Positions 1-10,135 of a DNA stretch of 64,000 bases are shown in pieces. The notes beneath the pieces are model-generated. The model worked only from the letters and a program-made list of their open reading frames with translations. It was not told the origin of the DNA and did not search any database. Source of the stretch: Tricholoma matsutake (Eukaryota > Basidiomycota > Agaricomycetes > Agaricales > Tricholomataceae); the NCBI GenBank assembly GCA_026075535.2, contig AP026546.1:3162001-3226000 (forward strand). The letters are read 5' to 3'. Within the stretch, counting starts at the first letter, position 1, and every line of letters starts with the position of its first letter. The translations under genes and the position numbers were made by a program.

Positions 1-539
1 AGTAATAAAGGGTATAGAACTAAAAGGGGACTGTCCTTTGTGTATAAATCGTGCTAAGTCTTGCAATAATTTGTCCAGTGGGTTCTGTGCATGATAGGGA
101 CTTGGAACGAGGCTGACCTACTATCAACAGGTTTGGGCACAAGTTGGAATCATTCCTGGCACATGGTATTCCACCATATAGATAACAAATGCGGCACCCG
201 ATGTCGCTCGTAGTCTCTCAATATCGATCAATGATGCTCGACAATGGTCGACAATGGTAGACAATGTTCGATCGCAGTCGCAGTTTGTTCAAAGATGATC
301 AGGGATGTTCAATGGTCATTTAGAAGGGGTTTTAGGGGCTTTTGACGTAGTCCTAAGGTTGTGCAATGTGGTCTCTTGGTACGATCAATGTCACTGGTGA
401 TGTTTTGACGCAGTTGATATGATATCGCAATCGATAGACTGGGTTGCACTGCATCTGGGACCTCATAGGAGTTAGCTGATGTGATTAGAATGTGGTTAGA
501 ATGACATATCGGCCTTTGAGCCGAGGAGACAACCTATCA
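1..539. repeat. Partial copy of repeat LTR-C (solo-LTR-like)
   Basis: The same sequence, diverged, recurs at 62397-62809, in reverse complement at 14818-15360, and in related form at 50283-51708. The right end reads GACAACCTATCA, the same terminus seen in complete copies, which begin TGATGATRCTCAACCC and end CTATCA. The left end lies outside the window, so the target duplication cannot be checked. The repeat truncates the copia gene that follows on the minus strand. It contains no ORF of note and is rich in short TCGATG/TTCGA motifs. Confidence 0.8.
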
Positions 540-1901
540 GTGTGTCATGATGGTAGCATACATTAGGCAACCAATCATCTCGTGGTACTTGGTTTTCTCA
601 GTGGGCATGAGCAGGGTGGCTGAAATGTGATGCAAATTGGGTGTAAGATTGAGACCGACTTCCATAGGTGTCACAGCAGCATGGGCATTCTCAAGTCCAA
701 ACTGATTGATAATTTGTTCGATGTAAGTTTGTTGTCCCAGCGAAATTGTGTGGGCAGTCAAGTCTCAAGTGATACTGACACCAAGTAACCAGCTGATAGA
801 GCCAAGATCCAAAATTTCGAATTGCTCAGCCAGCTGCTTACGAATTAAGTGGTTAGTGGAATTGCTGGAATCAGCAATTATGGTGAAATCGTCAGTGGCA
901 GCGGCAATGATGGTAAATTTGTCACCGTCAATTTTGTAGAACACTGCCTCATCCGCTACGGAGACTGAGTACCCAATATTAGTGAAAAACTTCTTCACTT
1001 TGGTGTACCAATCGTGAGCACCCTGTTTTGACCCGTAAACTGAGATGAGCCACTTGCAGACTACTTTCAGTTTGTCTCTGAGATCCTGCAGTAATTCACG
1101 GAAAGATCTATATTTGGGTAGTAGATCAGAATAGATGATGGTGTCGTCAGATAAACGAGAGTTAAGATATGCATTCTTAACATCACATTGATGAATAGTG
1201 GCACCTTTTTGAGCTGCAATCGAGAAAAGAATTCATAAGGTGGGAGCGCGAACGGTTGGAGCAAACATTTCAGTGTAATCAATGCCAAATTCCTGTTTGT
1301 AACCCTTGATGACAAGCCGAGCCTTGTAATGGACAATAAAACCCAAACCATCGCATTTTCGGCGAAACACATAGCAGGAAGGAATTATGTTGGCATCGCA
1401 AAGTGGTATTACTGGGACCCAGGTGTTCACCTTCTCCATTTGGGTAAGTTCCACATTGATCACGTCGGACCATGATGACTGTTCATTGCCGCCTAATGCC
1501 TCAGATAGAGATGGTTCGTCCTCACTCATCACTAGTGCCATCTCCACGATTTGGCCAAACCACTCTTGCTCGTTAATATCCAACTCTACTCCCCCTGGTT
1601 CTGACACTTCATCATCTTCAACCATGAAGGCTCCCTCAACATCAGCAACTGCAGCATTAGTGCATGATGTGGCTGTTTGCTGGCATTTCCCACAGCCAAA
1701 CTGTGCTTTGTTGAACTGGGGAAGACCGTCTGTGGAGTTTCTTTGCAAGGATCACTGGTGTGGGGCTGCTATTTGTGTACTCTGAGTTGTCTTGTCGGCA
1801 TCAGAGGGGACAACAGACAGATTTTCAGTTGCATTTTTGAAGTTTTCAGGTGTTGGTGTACTCGGTGTACTTTTGACATGTTGAATGGGTGTCGGGACAA
1901 T
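540..1901 (-). pseudogene. copia pol: reverse transcriptase / RNase H part
   Basis: Translated right to left, this shows the acidic linker after integrase, then the RT start (WSDVINVELTQMEKVNTW, then VFRRKCDGLGFIVHYKARLV and GYKQEFGIDYTEMFAPTVR). A frameshift near 1233-1250 moves the frame, then the palm follows with ATDDFTI in place of the usual YVDD, and then LLGVSIT, a TGA stop at 765-767, and LGQQTYIEQIINQFGL. The last residues (MIGCLMYA) are the copia RNase H junction; LTR-C cuts the gene there. The ATDD palm variant resembles one I recall in basidiomycete copia elements. At least one frameshift and two stops make it non-functional. Confidence 0.85.
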
Positions 1902-2348
1902 TAGTGTTTGAAGGTCCAGTCCATGGTTATGTAACAGTCTTTTGGAATTTTGAGATGTAATCTGCTTGTTAAAGCCTTACAACTTATCCTGGGATTTCAG
2001 GACTTTTTGTATACAATGTCAATATAGGACCAAAAATGTTTTGTCATTATGACTCAGTGGGTTTTACAGAATTAAACATATCAAACACAAAACAATTTTT
2101 TCAGTTCATACATTTTTCTCAAAACCTCAGAAAATGTATAGACTGGAAAAATTGTTTTATGTTTAATATGTTTAATTCTGTAAAAACCACTGCTGAGGCA
2201 TAATAACAAAACCTTTTCAATCATATATTGACATTGTGTACAAAAAGTCCTGAAATGCCAGGATAAGTTGTAGGGCTTTAACAAGCAGATTACATCTTAA
2301 AATTCCAAAAGACCGTTACATAACCATGGACTGGACCTTCAAACACTA
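1902..2348. mobile_element. hAT-type MITE (447 bp, fold-back)
   Basis: The left end TAGTGTTTGAAGGTCCAGTC and the right end, its inverse, are near-perfect terminal inverted repeats, and the match extends through almost the whole element, making it a palindrome. It is flanked by an exact 8-bp target duplication, GGGACAAT at 1894-1901 and 2349-2356. An 8-bp duplication with TAGTG ends is diagnostic of the hAT superfamily. There is no coding capacity. The TIR is very close to that of the larger hAT element at 48821-51813 (TAGTGCTTCAAGGTCCAGTC), so both could be moved by one transposase. Confidence 0.93.
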
Positions 2349-2356
2349 GGGACAAT

Positions 2357-3077
2357 TTGAGAGGTTTTGGATGGCTGGGGAAGGTTCGAATTGGTGAATA
2401 CGTCATTCTCCCCCTCAATTAGGACTTCCTCAGGCATCAATGCTTCATCCCCATTGAAATATACACCCCTCTCAATAGTGACCTTGTTATTTCCTGGCCA
2501 ATATATTCTGTAACCCTTTGATTCAGTGTCAAAAACAGCCCACTTCTGCTCTTGGCTCAAGTTTTCCGGCATCTAGTTGTTTCACCCATGCCTTACAACC
2601 CCAAGGGTGTACAGCCGATAAATCTGGCTTCTTGCCTGTTCCCATCTCATGTGGTGTCTTCATCTCAGGAAGGGTGTGAGAGGGCATGCAGTTGTGAATC
2701 CATACGTGATGATGGACCGCTTCTGCCCATAAGTTTCTTGGGAGTCCCACCACTACCATCATTGCTCGAGCGCCTTCAACGTGTGTTCGGTTGGCTCATT
2801 CTGCAGAACCATTGGATGCGGGGGAGTCATGAATGGTTAAGTGATCAACTGTTCCAGCATTTTCAAGGTGTTCAGTGAACTCGTTACTCATAAATTCTCC
2901 ACCTTGATTGCAACCAAAAATTCGAATCTGGCTCTCTCTCTGGACTTTGAACCAAGCCTCGTACTTCTTGTAGTGGGTGAAGGTTTTGGATTTTTGCTTC
3001 AAGAAGTAGACATATTCTTCGTGGCTATGCAGATCTTGAAAAAGAGTGTAGTATTGCTTTCCCCCAATGGATGGGAC
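2357..3077 (-). pseudogene. copia integrase, C-terminal two thirds
   Basis: The minus-strand translation shows the core IGGKQYYTLFQDLHSHEEYV, then IRIFGCNQGGEFMSNEF (normally a D replaces the N after C, the second catalytic Asp region), then LPRNLWAEAVHHHVWIHN and the KPDLSAVHPWGCKAWV segment typical of copia integrase. It then runs into the GKO-like region ending IYWPGNNKVTIERGVYF. Fragments lie in different frames, so frameshifts are present near 2780 and 2560. It continues the gene at 17264-18943, from which it was separated by the gypsy-A insertion. Confidence 0.83.
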
Positions 3078-3500
3078 TATAAGGGCAACCTCAGCCTCTA
3101 GCAAAGGGAAATCTGAAGTTAAAATTATGCTACATAATACAGGGATTGGGGGCGCACCTAGCAAAGGAAAATCCGAAGAGAAAACTCTAAAGATCCCTTT
3201 GCTAGTGCCCAGTATATGTGAAAACTGCAAAAATCAAATAATAACTAAAAATAGAAAAGGCGGAGATAGGCTGATCAAGGCCGCCGCATGACGTAATACC
3301 AAGGGGTAGATGTCGGAAGGGTACTCTGTCTCTAAATATAAAACTGTCAACATGCACAAATGTGATAGAAAGGGAAATTAGTAATAAAATAAGGGAAAAA
3401 TCATAGAAAATGAAGAATAGAAGGAAACGAGGCGAGAAAAAATATAGGACAAACGTAAAAAATAGGAGAAACACGTGGGACACCCTCTAGTCCCCTTACA
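3078..3500 (-). repeat. gypsy-A LTR (3' LTR of the minus copy)
   Basis: In element orientation it starts TGTAAGGGGACTAGAGGG and ends GGTTGCCCTTATA. It matches 16836-17258 and, with more differences, the 426-bp LTRs of the plus copy. It contains two copies of a CGGATTTYCCTTTGCTAG motif. Confidence 0.92.
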
Positions 3501-4465
3501 TCACCCCCTCTCTAAGATGCATCGCCCCAATGCATTTGAAATCACATATGACCAAAGTCACTGACTTGAATGCGATGTGGTGCAGCAGTGTGCCATTGGT
3601 GGAACTCCTTGACCAACCGAGGGGCATTCACATTGGACTCCTCGACCCATGAGTTCTCCTCATACCCATAACCCTTCCAGTGTACCAAATACTGGAGCTT
3701 CCCTCAACGTAACTGGCTGTCCAAGATTGACTCGACTTCATACTGGGGTTCGAGTTGTGGTGTTGGGATATGATACATTGATGAAGGTCTGGGTCGTTGG
3801 GTACATAGATGCGATCCTGGAAATACAACAAGTCCTCCTTTTCAGCCCACTCTGCTGCATGTAAGGAGAGGGTAGATCCCTTCCTCAGTTCCTTAACAGC
3901 TTGGGCCACAACATCCTCGTATAAACCACTACAGTTTGTGTGACAGATGTCACATAGGATGTCCCGCTCCTCGCCCTGGGGTGCGATACCTTCCAATGCC
4001 CGGATTGTAAACAGGTTTGGCTGCAACAACACAATGTCTTGATTGTCGTCACCACCATACCCATGATCTGCATGTCGGGAGAGGGCATCAGTCTTCCCCA
4101 TGCTGCGACCTGGATGGTGGTGCAAGGAGAAGTCAAACCTGGATAGATACAGGGACCAACGAGCTTGACGATGGTTCAATTTCTTGGCCGTCATAAAGTA
4201 CTCAAGATTCTTGTGATCCGTCCAAATTTCCACCTTGTGTAGGGCACCCTCGAGGAAGTGTTGCCACTCCTCAAGCCCACACATTATCACCAACATCTCC
4301 TTGTCATGGATCTCATAGTTTCATTCCACAGCACTAAGGCTTTTGGAGTAGAATGCAACAGGATGCCACTTCTGGTCCTCCGGAGACTGCTGAGACAACA
4401 CGGCGCCCGTCGCAAAGTCAGAACTGTCAGCTTCTACATGAAAAGGGCATGAATCATCAGCAAAG
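3501..4465 (-). pseudogene. gypsy-A pol: RNase H and chromodomain, integrase deleted
   Basis: On minus it begins right after the gypsy-B insertion with LTFADDSCPFHVEADSSDFA (RNase H), continues through WTDHKNLEYFMTAKKLNHRQ and DALSRHADHG to PNDPDLHQCIISQHH, then jumps to EPQYEVESILDSQL, the chromodomain. In the intact copy about 1.07 kb encoding the zinc finger and DDE core lies between these points (roughly 24832-25908). Stops: SLSAVE*NYEIHD near 4320 and DFGHM* near 3550, where the intact copy reads RIRF (CGA to TGA). The chromodomain part reads LQYLVHWKGYGYEENSWVEE. Confidence 0.88.
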
Positions 4466-4470
4466 GTAAG

Positions 4471-5154
4471 TGTTAAGGGTGAAGCCTCAACCACTCGATC
4501 TAGTCGATGTCGTTCGACGAGGTGCTTCCTTGACGAGTCGTTCGGCACTAGTCTTACTTGGAGCGTCCGATGTAAGATAGGTAGTGCACTCTAGCAGGGC
4601 TTCTGCATAGAGTCATTCAGGTTCACACACTAAGGGGCTTCCTTAGTGGTTTCGAGTAAGTTCATGAGTTGCAAGTTAAGGCTGTAGAATGCCTAGATCT
4701 AAACTGAGGACATCCCTACTACAAGTTGCAGTACTTATACTAGTAGGAAGGTCCTTATCATCCAATCAGAAAGGTAGATGCATATCAGGTATGAATAGAA
4801 ACAATAAGCCTCATGCCTTGCATGAGGCATCCGATGTCACAGATCCAATGTCAAGGATCCGATGTCAAGGACATGCTGTGGCGCAGCATGTCAATCGTGA
4901 GAGTCCGACGTCACGGACCTCATGTCAGGGGGCTGTCATATCACAGCATGTGTGGGAGTGGGTTTGGGTGCATGGAGTCACCATGCATCAAGGGTGCCTT
5001 CCAAAGGAAGGGGATTGAATGCATGCAGTCGGCATGTGTTGTGTGTGTGTCTGATGTCAAGGACATGCCCTAGGCATGAATCAAGGGGTGCCTCCTGTCT
5101 GGAGGGGATCGTTGGGTGCATCAGGTTCCATGAGTTACAAGGAAAATTGTAACA
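4471..5154 (-). repeat. gypsy-B 3' LTR (684 bp)
   Basis: It is near-identical to 11914-12492 except for about 105 bp of extra sequence near 4830-4935 made of short CCGATGTCAAGGA-like units, so one LTR has gained or lost a minisatellite block. It contains the palindromic CATGCCTTGCATGAGGC segment also seen in the gypsy-C LTR at 61620. Confidence 0.93.
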
Positions 5155-5304
5155 TTACTCCCTCGCTATGGTCAAAAGTTCCACACTTCGACCTAAATCT
5201 TTGTCTCTCCTTCATGGTCTGATTGGGTGTGGTCTGGTTATGTGGGTAGGTCGGGGTTGAGGGGTACAATGGAGGAATAATTCATGTCCAAACTCGGACC
5301 ATGA

Positions 5305-5523
5305 TCAGGTTCTTCTGGTTCGCGCTGCCCTAGGTAGCAGTGTCAAGGAGTTGGTAGTATTGTTGAAAGGGGGGCGTTGCAGGATGGCAAATTCAACGTC
5401 TGTGATCGGGGGTTCAGGTTCTGTTTGGAAGATGGTGTAGAGGCAAAATGCAAAGGTTAGGGCTGCCGCTGCAGCCAGGGTCATGCCAACGACGATGGCG
5501 AGGATTGTAATCCCTGTGAGCAT
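5305..5523 (-). CDS. Small membrane-protein ORF downstream of gypsy-B pol (72 aa)
   Basis: This lies between the chromodomain end of pol and the 3' LTR. The protein begins MLTGITILAIVVGMTLAAAA and continues LTFAFCLYTIF: about 28 uninterrupted hydrophobic residues (roughly 4-31) that would form one membrane-spanning helix. A charged/proline tail EPEPPITDVEF and a C-terminus LLPRAARTRRT follow. It could be a free 72-aa protein or the last domain of a longer broken ORF that starts with the zinc knuckles at 5820-5560. I know no gypsy Gag/Pol part like this. Position and topology recall an env-like third ORF, but no signal peptide, cleavage site or fusion motif is visible. Function unknown. Confidence 0.5.
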   Translation of the reverse strand: MLTGITILAIVVGMTLAAAAALTFAFCLYTIFQTEPEPPITDVEFAILQRPPFNNTTNSLTLLPRAARTRRT

Positions 5524-5559
5524 GGGTCTGTCTTGTCATGCCATTGTCTTGAGCTCTGC

Positions 5560-5820
5560 CTTTTTAAATCCTTCCATATGGCTCTCCTGTCATGTTTCCC
5601 ATCGCATCATCATCAAAATCATCGTATCCGGAGTTAAAGAAGAGCCGCTGTCTCTGTTCGGCTTCTCTTTGATCGGTCTCTCGATCTTTCCGAGGTTTCT
5701 CCAGGCAATTCATCCTGTAGTGTCTGGGGCCTCGCTGTTTGCAATACCTGCAAACGTATCATTGGCAAATCAGGCCAAAGTGGCCTATCTGTTGGCAGAT
5801 GAAACATCTAGCATGTCTCA
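5560..5820 (-). pseudogene. Zinc-knuckle ORF downstream of gypsy-B pol
   Basis: The minus frame reads RHARCFICQQIGHFGLICQ, one stop, then YVCRYCKQRGPRHYRMNC followed by LEKPRKDRETDQREAEQRQR and an acidic GYDDFDDDAMGNM segment. The first motif is a CX2CX4HX4C knuckle and the second CX2CX6HX4C. Gypsy-B already has a gag knuckle (10955-10734), so this is a second nucleic-acid-binding module, placed after the chromodomain. An upstream stretch (RAPEIIDLTTPEPKPKTTQ) in another frame may be its linker. It is broken by a stop between the knuckles and another near 5568. Confidence 0.55.
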
Positions 5821-6004
5821 TGTGTGGGGGAGACCAAGGTGGTTGGGTGGTCTTTGGTTTGGGTTCGGGGGTGGTCAGATCAATTATTTCAGGTGCCCTA
5901 GTCACGATCTTTGGGTTCTTCGTAGAACAGGAGGAGCCTCCAGAGGGAGCTCGTCATTTGTCTCTGTTGCTCTGCTCACTGAATGGTGAGAGCGAGGTCG
6001 GTGG

Positions 6005-6244
6005 TCATCTGTGTCGACCTAAAGGGGTGTGAGGTCTCTCCTCAGCTGTTCTTGGTCTGTCTGACCATGGTGCAATCATTTCCTGGATTGTTTGCTCAAT
6101 CCCCAGGGTGTCTGCATCATTCATTGCTTCTTCTAGATTTTGTTCCATCTGTTCGATAGTGCTCGCATAGTAGAAGCACATCCTGGCTAGATGGTATTTT
6201 GGTGGATTGTGGGCGAGGTGAATGCAAAGGGCATCAGCATTCAA
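6005..6244 (-). CDS. ORF of unknown function downstream of gypsy-B chromodomain (79 aa)
   Basis: It starts MNADALCIHLAHNPPKYHLA and carries the helical acidic segment EQMEQNLEEAMNDADTLGIE before ending TPLGRHR. It lies directly after the chromodomain ORF and before the zinc-knuckle stretch, so the three pieces may once have formed one third gene of the element. No known domain is recognised. It could be a fragment of a longer frame, as the flanking sequence stays codon-like across the stops. Confidence 0.4.
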   Translation of the reverse strand: MNADALCIHLAHNPPKYHLARMCFYYASTIEQMEQNLEEAMNDADTLGIEQTIQEMIAPWSDRPRTAEERPHTPLGRHR

Positions 6245-6335
6245 TCGGTTTCATAGGTATTCTCGGGTAAATCATCATTCGGCAGCATATTGGGGAGTGT
6301 CGTTGTGGGAAGAGAGGGGGGTTTTTGGGTTTCCA

Positions 6336-6782
6336 TCAGAGGTGGTACCTCTTCTTATATGCCATCAGGATCTTGGGGGCATTCTTTAGGTTCAATTCGG
6401 GTTCCCTTGTGTTTTCGGATGTCGGGTAGTCAACCCATTTCATGAGGTAATGGCATGTCTTGCCGTGCTTCTTGTGTGCGATGATCGCTTCCACTTCGTA
6501 TTCATTTTCTCCTTCCACAAGGTTGGGTGGTGGAGTCAGGAAGTTTCGCCCATGAGTGTCGTTCTCATGGTATCACGTGAGTAAAGCCGCATGGAATACC
6601 GGGTGGATCTTCCATCTCGGCAGCAGTTTCAATTGGTATGTCGGTCTTGACAGGGCATCTTCAATCACGAAGGGCCCTTCTTGTTTTGGCGCCAATTTTC
6701 TCATTGGGTAGCCAATCTTCAGGTTCTTGTAGTCAAGCCATACTTGTTCTCCAACCTTGAACGGTTTGTATCGCCCTTTCGT
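6336..6782 (-). pseudogene. gypsy-B pol: integrase C-terminus and chromodomain
   Basis: It reads GRYKPFKVGEQVWLDYKNLK (GPY/F-type linker), MRKLAPKQEGPFVIEDAL (the GPF core), WKIHPVFHAALLT, two stops, then YEVEAIIAHKKHGKTCHYLM and KWVDYPTSENTREPELNLKN, a classic chromodomain that in chromoviruses targets integration to modified histones. The first stop separates it from the integrase core at 6783. The chromodomain aromatic positions (Y, W, Y) are kept; SENSWEPE is changed to SENTREPE, losing the third cage tryptophan found in gypsy-C. Confidence 0.85.
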
Positions 6783-7676
6783 TCAGGCAGCCATAGCCTG
6801 TCTGGCTAGTTCGTGTGCGGCAAGAGCTTCCCTTCTCGCAGAGAGAAGTCCTTGGATTCTCTGTTCAGCAGCTGGCACGTTCATCTTTTCGTAAGGGGTG
6901 GGGATAGCGCATGGCTGATATCCCATCATCAAGTAGAATGGTGAATGTTTTACTGTGGAGTGCGTCTTCTGGTTATGCGTGAATTCTGCTGTTGGGAGAT
7001 AATGCTCCCAATCTTTGGGTTTGTTCGAACAGAACATGTGGAGGTAAACCTCTAGCTCTTGGTTTACTCGCTCCATTTCTCCGTCAGTCTGGGGGTGATA
7101 GGCGGTGCTCATGGATAGCTTGATTCTGAGCAGTCGTCCGAGTTCTCAGAAGAGTTTGGACGTGAATCGAGGGTCTCTGTCTGAGATGATTCTTCCAGGG
7201 AGTCCAAATCTGGTGTACACATGGCGCAGGTAAAGGTCTGCAGCGCCAAGTGCATCGATCGTCTTCACGCAAGGGATAAAAATTACCCCCTTCATAAGAC
7301 CATGGTCTACCATGACCATGATTGAGTCAAATCCGTTTATCACGGGCAAGTCCATGATAAAATCTGTCGTTACCAGCTCGAATGGTCTGCTGGCATTGGA
7401 TGATATTGGTGTCGGCGGTGGGGTTGTCAGGTGTGTATTCACTTTCATTTGCTGGCACTTTGCGCAGCCTTTGACGTACTTCTTGATGAAGTTGGCCATT
7501 CCTGGCCACCAGTAGTCTCGTCGGATCAGTTCGATTGTCTGCCATTGTCCAGGGTGCCCTGTCGTGATGCTATCATGACATTTCTGTATGATCGCTCGGC
7601 GGAGGGTCTCATCTTGTGGCATGTAGCATCTGTCTTTGAAAAAGAGCAGGCCATCTTCAAATTTCCAGTCCTCCAA
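6783..7676 (-). pseudogene. gypsy-B pol: integrase
   Basis: The HHCC zinc domain is visible (IIQKCHDSITTGHPG..CAKCQQM), then the DDE core: TTDFIMDLPVINGFDS with the first Asp, GLPGRIISDRDPRF with the second, and TAYHPQTDGEMERVNQELEV with the Glu. One stop at about 7144 (KLF*ELGRLL) splits the core into ORFs 7676-7146 and 7112-6783. It follows RT/RNase H with a single stop between and is followed by the chromodomain. Confidence 0.9.
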
Positions 7677-7715
7677 TGCAGACTTGATTGGGGGGGTTCC
7701 ATTGTTCTTCAGGGC

Positions 7716-9126
7716 TCATAAAGCGTCATTTACAAGGTTGTCCTTCATTATTGCTGAGACCAGGGCTCCCTGGAGCTCAGTGTCAATCGTTTTGATGAAC
7801 AGTTTGTCAGCGAGGATGGTCTTGTCCTCGTTATCGGTGTCTTCTTCGGCTATGTGATCTGCTCTCCTCGATAGGGCATCAGATTGTACCATCTGTGATC
7901 CTGGTACATGTTGTAGCTTCAGGTCAAATTGTGACAAGTAAATGGCCCATCTAGCCTGTTGTCGGTTTAGTTTCTGTGGCTGATGGAAGTACGTCAGGTT
8001 CTTGTGATCAGACAGTACTGTCACAGAGAACAGTGTCCCCTGTAGGTAGTGTCTCCATGTCTCCAGCGCTCGGATCACTCCCAGTAGTTCCCTGTCATAT
8101 ATCTTGTAATTTCTTTCGGCTTCATTGAAAGAATGTGAGATATAGCCGCATGGGTGCCAGTCTCTGTTGGCATCCTGTTGTCTGAGTACTGTGCCTGTCG
8201 CAAATTTCGAGGTGTCAGATTCCACCACAAATGGTTTCGTTGCGTCTGGCATCAGCAGTACTGGGGCTTCGTTGAATTTCCTTTTCAGCACATTGAATGA
8301 CTGCTGGCAGCCATTCGTCCATTCAAATTTCTGGTTCTTCTTTGTCAAATCATTCAGCGGTCTGGCCAGATCTGCGAAGTGTCCGATGAATCTTCGATGG
8401 AAGTTCCCAAATCCTAGGAAGGATCTTACATCCTTCACTGTCCTTGGTGTGGGCCAGTCCTTGATCCCAGCCAGCTTCGTGTTGTCCATTGCGAGTTCGT
8501 CGGGCCTGATGATCATGCCCAAGAAGTCGACTTCCTGTACGTTGAATTTGCATTTCTCTATTTTCAGGTAGAGATCACATTGCCGTAGTCGTTCGAGGAC
8601 CCTTTCAGTCCTTATCCAGTGTTCTTCTTCCGTCTTCGAGAAGATCAGGATGTCGTCCATATAGATGACGAGCCATCCTTCATCCAGCATATCTCGGAAG
8701 AGATCGTTCATCATGGCCTGGAATGTTGCCGGTGAGTTGCACAGCCCAAAGAACATCACCATTGGCTCGAATAGCCCTCGGTTAGTCTTGAATGCTGCCT
8801 TCCACTCGTCTCCTTTCTTTATCCATACGTTATGATATCCCCATCGAATATCAAGTTTTGTGAAGAATCTCGCTCCCTTCAGCTTGTCCAAGAGGTCTCC
8901 AATCAGTGGCAGGGGGTAGTTGTTCCAGATCGTTCCTTTGTTCAGATAGCGATAGTCTTGGCAAGGTCACAGAGTGTTGGAGTCCTTCTTCGACATGAAG
9001 AAGAACGGGGATGCCATGGGTGATTTTGATGGTTGGATGTATCCTTTCTCCAGGTTTTTGTCTAGAAACTCGTTGAGTTTCTCTTGTTCCTTCGGTGTCA
9101 GTGGGTAGACTTTGCAATCCTTCGGT
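7716..9126 (-). CDS. gypsy-B pol: reverse transcriptase and RNase H
   Basis: A 391-aa open frame (8891-7716) starts within [42 protein letters not shown], the catalytic [17 protein letters not shown], the thumb [11 protein letters not shown], then RNase H ([32 protein letters not shown]). Upstream to about 9126 lies the protease-RT connection with the motif [20 protein letters not shown] and the RT start [20 protein letters not shown], reached after a stop or frameshift near 8965. So RT/RNase H is nearly complete and the break sits in its first 60 residues. Confidence 0.92.
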
Positions 9127-9282
9127 ACAAAGCCTTCCTTCAAGTCAATTGCATGATCCCATGGTCTTGACTCTGGGAATCGTTCAGATGTGGCCTTTTC
9201 GAATACCTATCTGTATTTCTGGTATTCTGGTGGCAGTAGGTCGTCTAGGGTTTGCTTGCTGGCCTCTTTTCCCTCATCATGT

Positions 9283-9843
9283 TCACTGGGAAATGGATGT
9301 CTTTGCTCTGATCCATGCGCTCTTTGAGAATACATATCGCGGGGAGTCTTTGGCCTTTGTGATCCTGGAGATTGTGTTCATTTTCTGTATGTACTTATGG
9401 GTCGGTCCTCGGTGCTCCCTGGTGAGGGGTGGTTTTTCTGGCGGTTCAAATATGCCAATGACCGGTTCTCCTCGTACATATGCGATCAAGAGGTCTGTCG
9501 CATCTTGTTCGTAGGTCTCTTTCATTGCTTGTATTTCCATGCCGGTGTCTGCCAGTAATTCTTCATCAGGTATCTCCTCGACCTTCACTTGAGGGGGAGT
9601 CTCCCTGGGCATAGGTACTTCAGCATTGGTGGTACCATGATCTGGGGTCCTAATATTGTGGGTCGGGGTAGTTCCTTGTCGAGGGTTGTTTATCCTGTTC
9701 CGTAGTGTCGTTTTCACATTCCTTTTGCCGGTGCTTCCCTCCCCTGTGGAGGTTAGCAATTCCTTCATCCTTTGCACAATTTGTTGTGCCCTGTCGCATT
9801 CTTTGTTTTTGCCCTTTTCCAGTTGTTTCTTCTTCTGGTTCTC
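9283..9843 (-). CDS. gypsy-B linker between protease and RT
   Basis: ORF 9777-9283 (164 aa) reads MQRMKELLTSTGEGSTGKRN, then a proline/threonine stretch, then PDEELLADTGMEIQAMKETY and DLLIAYVRGEPVIGIFEPPE. This is the poorly conserved connector found between protease and RT in Agaricomycete gypsy polyproteins. No catalytic motif. Stops occur at both ends; it would be a polyprotein segment in an intact copy. Confidence 0.65.
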   Translation of the reverse strand, partial: ENQKKKQLEKGKNKECDRAQQIVQRMKELLTSTGEGSTGKRNVKTTLRNRINNPRQGTTPTHNIRTPDHGTTNAEVPMPRETPPQVKVEEIPDEELLADTGMEIQAMKETYEQDATDLLIAYVRGEPVIGIFEPPEKPPLTREHRGPTHKYIQKMNTISRITKAKDSPRYVFSKSAWIRAKTSISQ

Positions 9844-10135
9844 TCAGGTCTTGGCAACAGCACGTCGTGCTGCTTCAAGGCCTCTGGCTTGTTTAGGGGC
9901 ATTGCTGTTCCTGGTCTTTGTGACAGCTATCTGGGCAGAATTCAGTTCCTTGGCTTTCTTTTCGGAAAGCCTTTCCTTCATTTTTGCTATGGCTAGTCGT
10001 GCTCGGGCAAGGTTTCTCTCCTTCTCCTTGGAGAGTCTTTTTCTGGTTTTTGCCACAGCCAATCTGGCTCAGGCAAGGCTCTTCTCTTTCTCTTCAGAGA
10101 GCCTCTGTCTTGTCTTGGCTACAATGTGTCAAATT
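9844..10135 (-). repeat. Coding tandem repeat (about 23-aa units) in gypsy-B
   Basis: The minus frame encodes about four imperfect copies of a 23-residue charged unit typified by ARLAVAKTRKRLSKEKERNL, matching a DNA period of about 69 bp. Units read AKTRQRLSEEKEKSLA, AKTRKRLSKEKERNLAR, AKMKERLSEKKAKELN, then a degenerate one. The pattern suggests a long helix or coiled coil between protease and RT. One stop (SLA*ARL) interrupts the repeats. Confidence 0.75.

Noticed and set aside
5305..5523. True retroviral-type env gene in gypsy-B
   Set aside because: Only one membrane helix is visible; no signal peptide, glycosylation pattern, cleavage site or second hydrophobic region, so env was not claimed.
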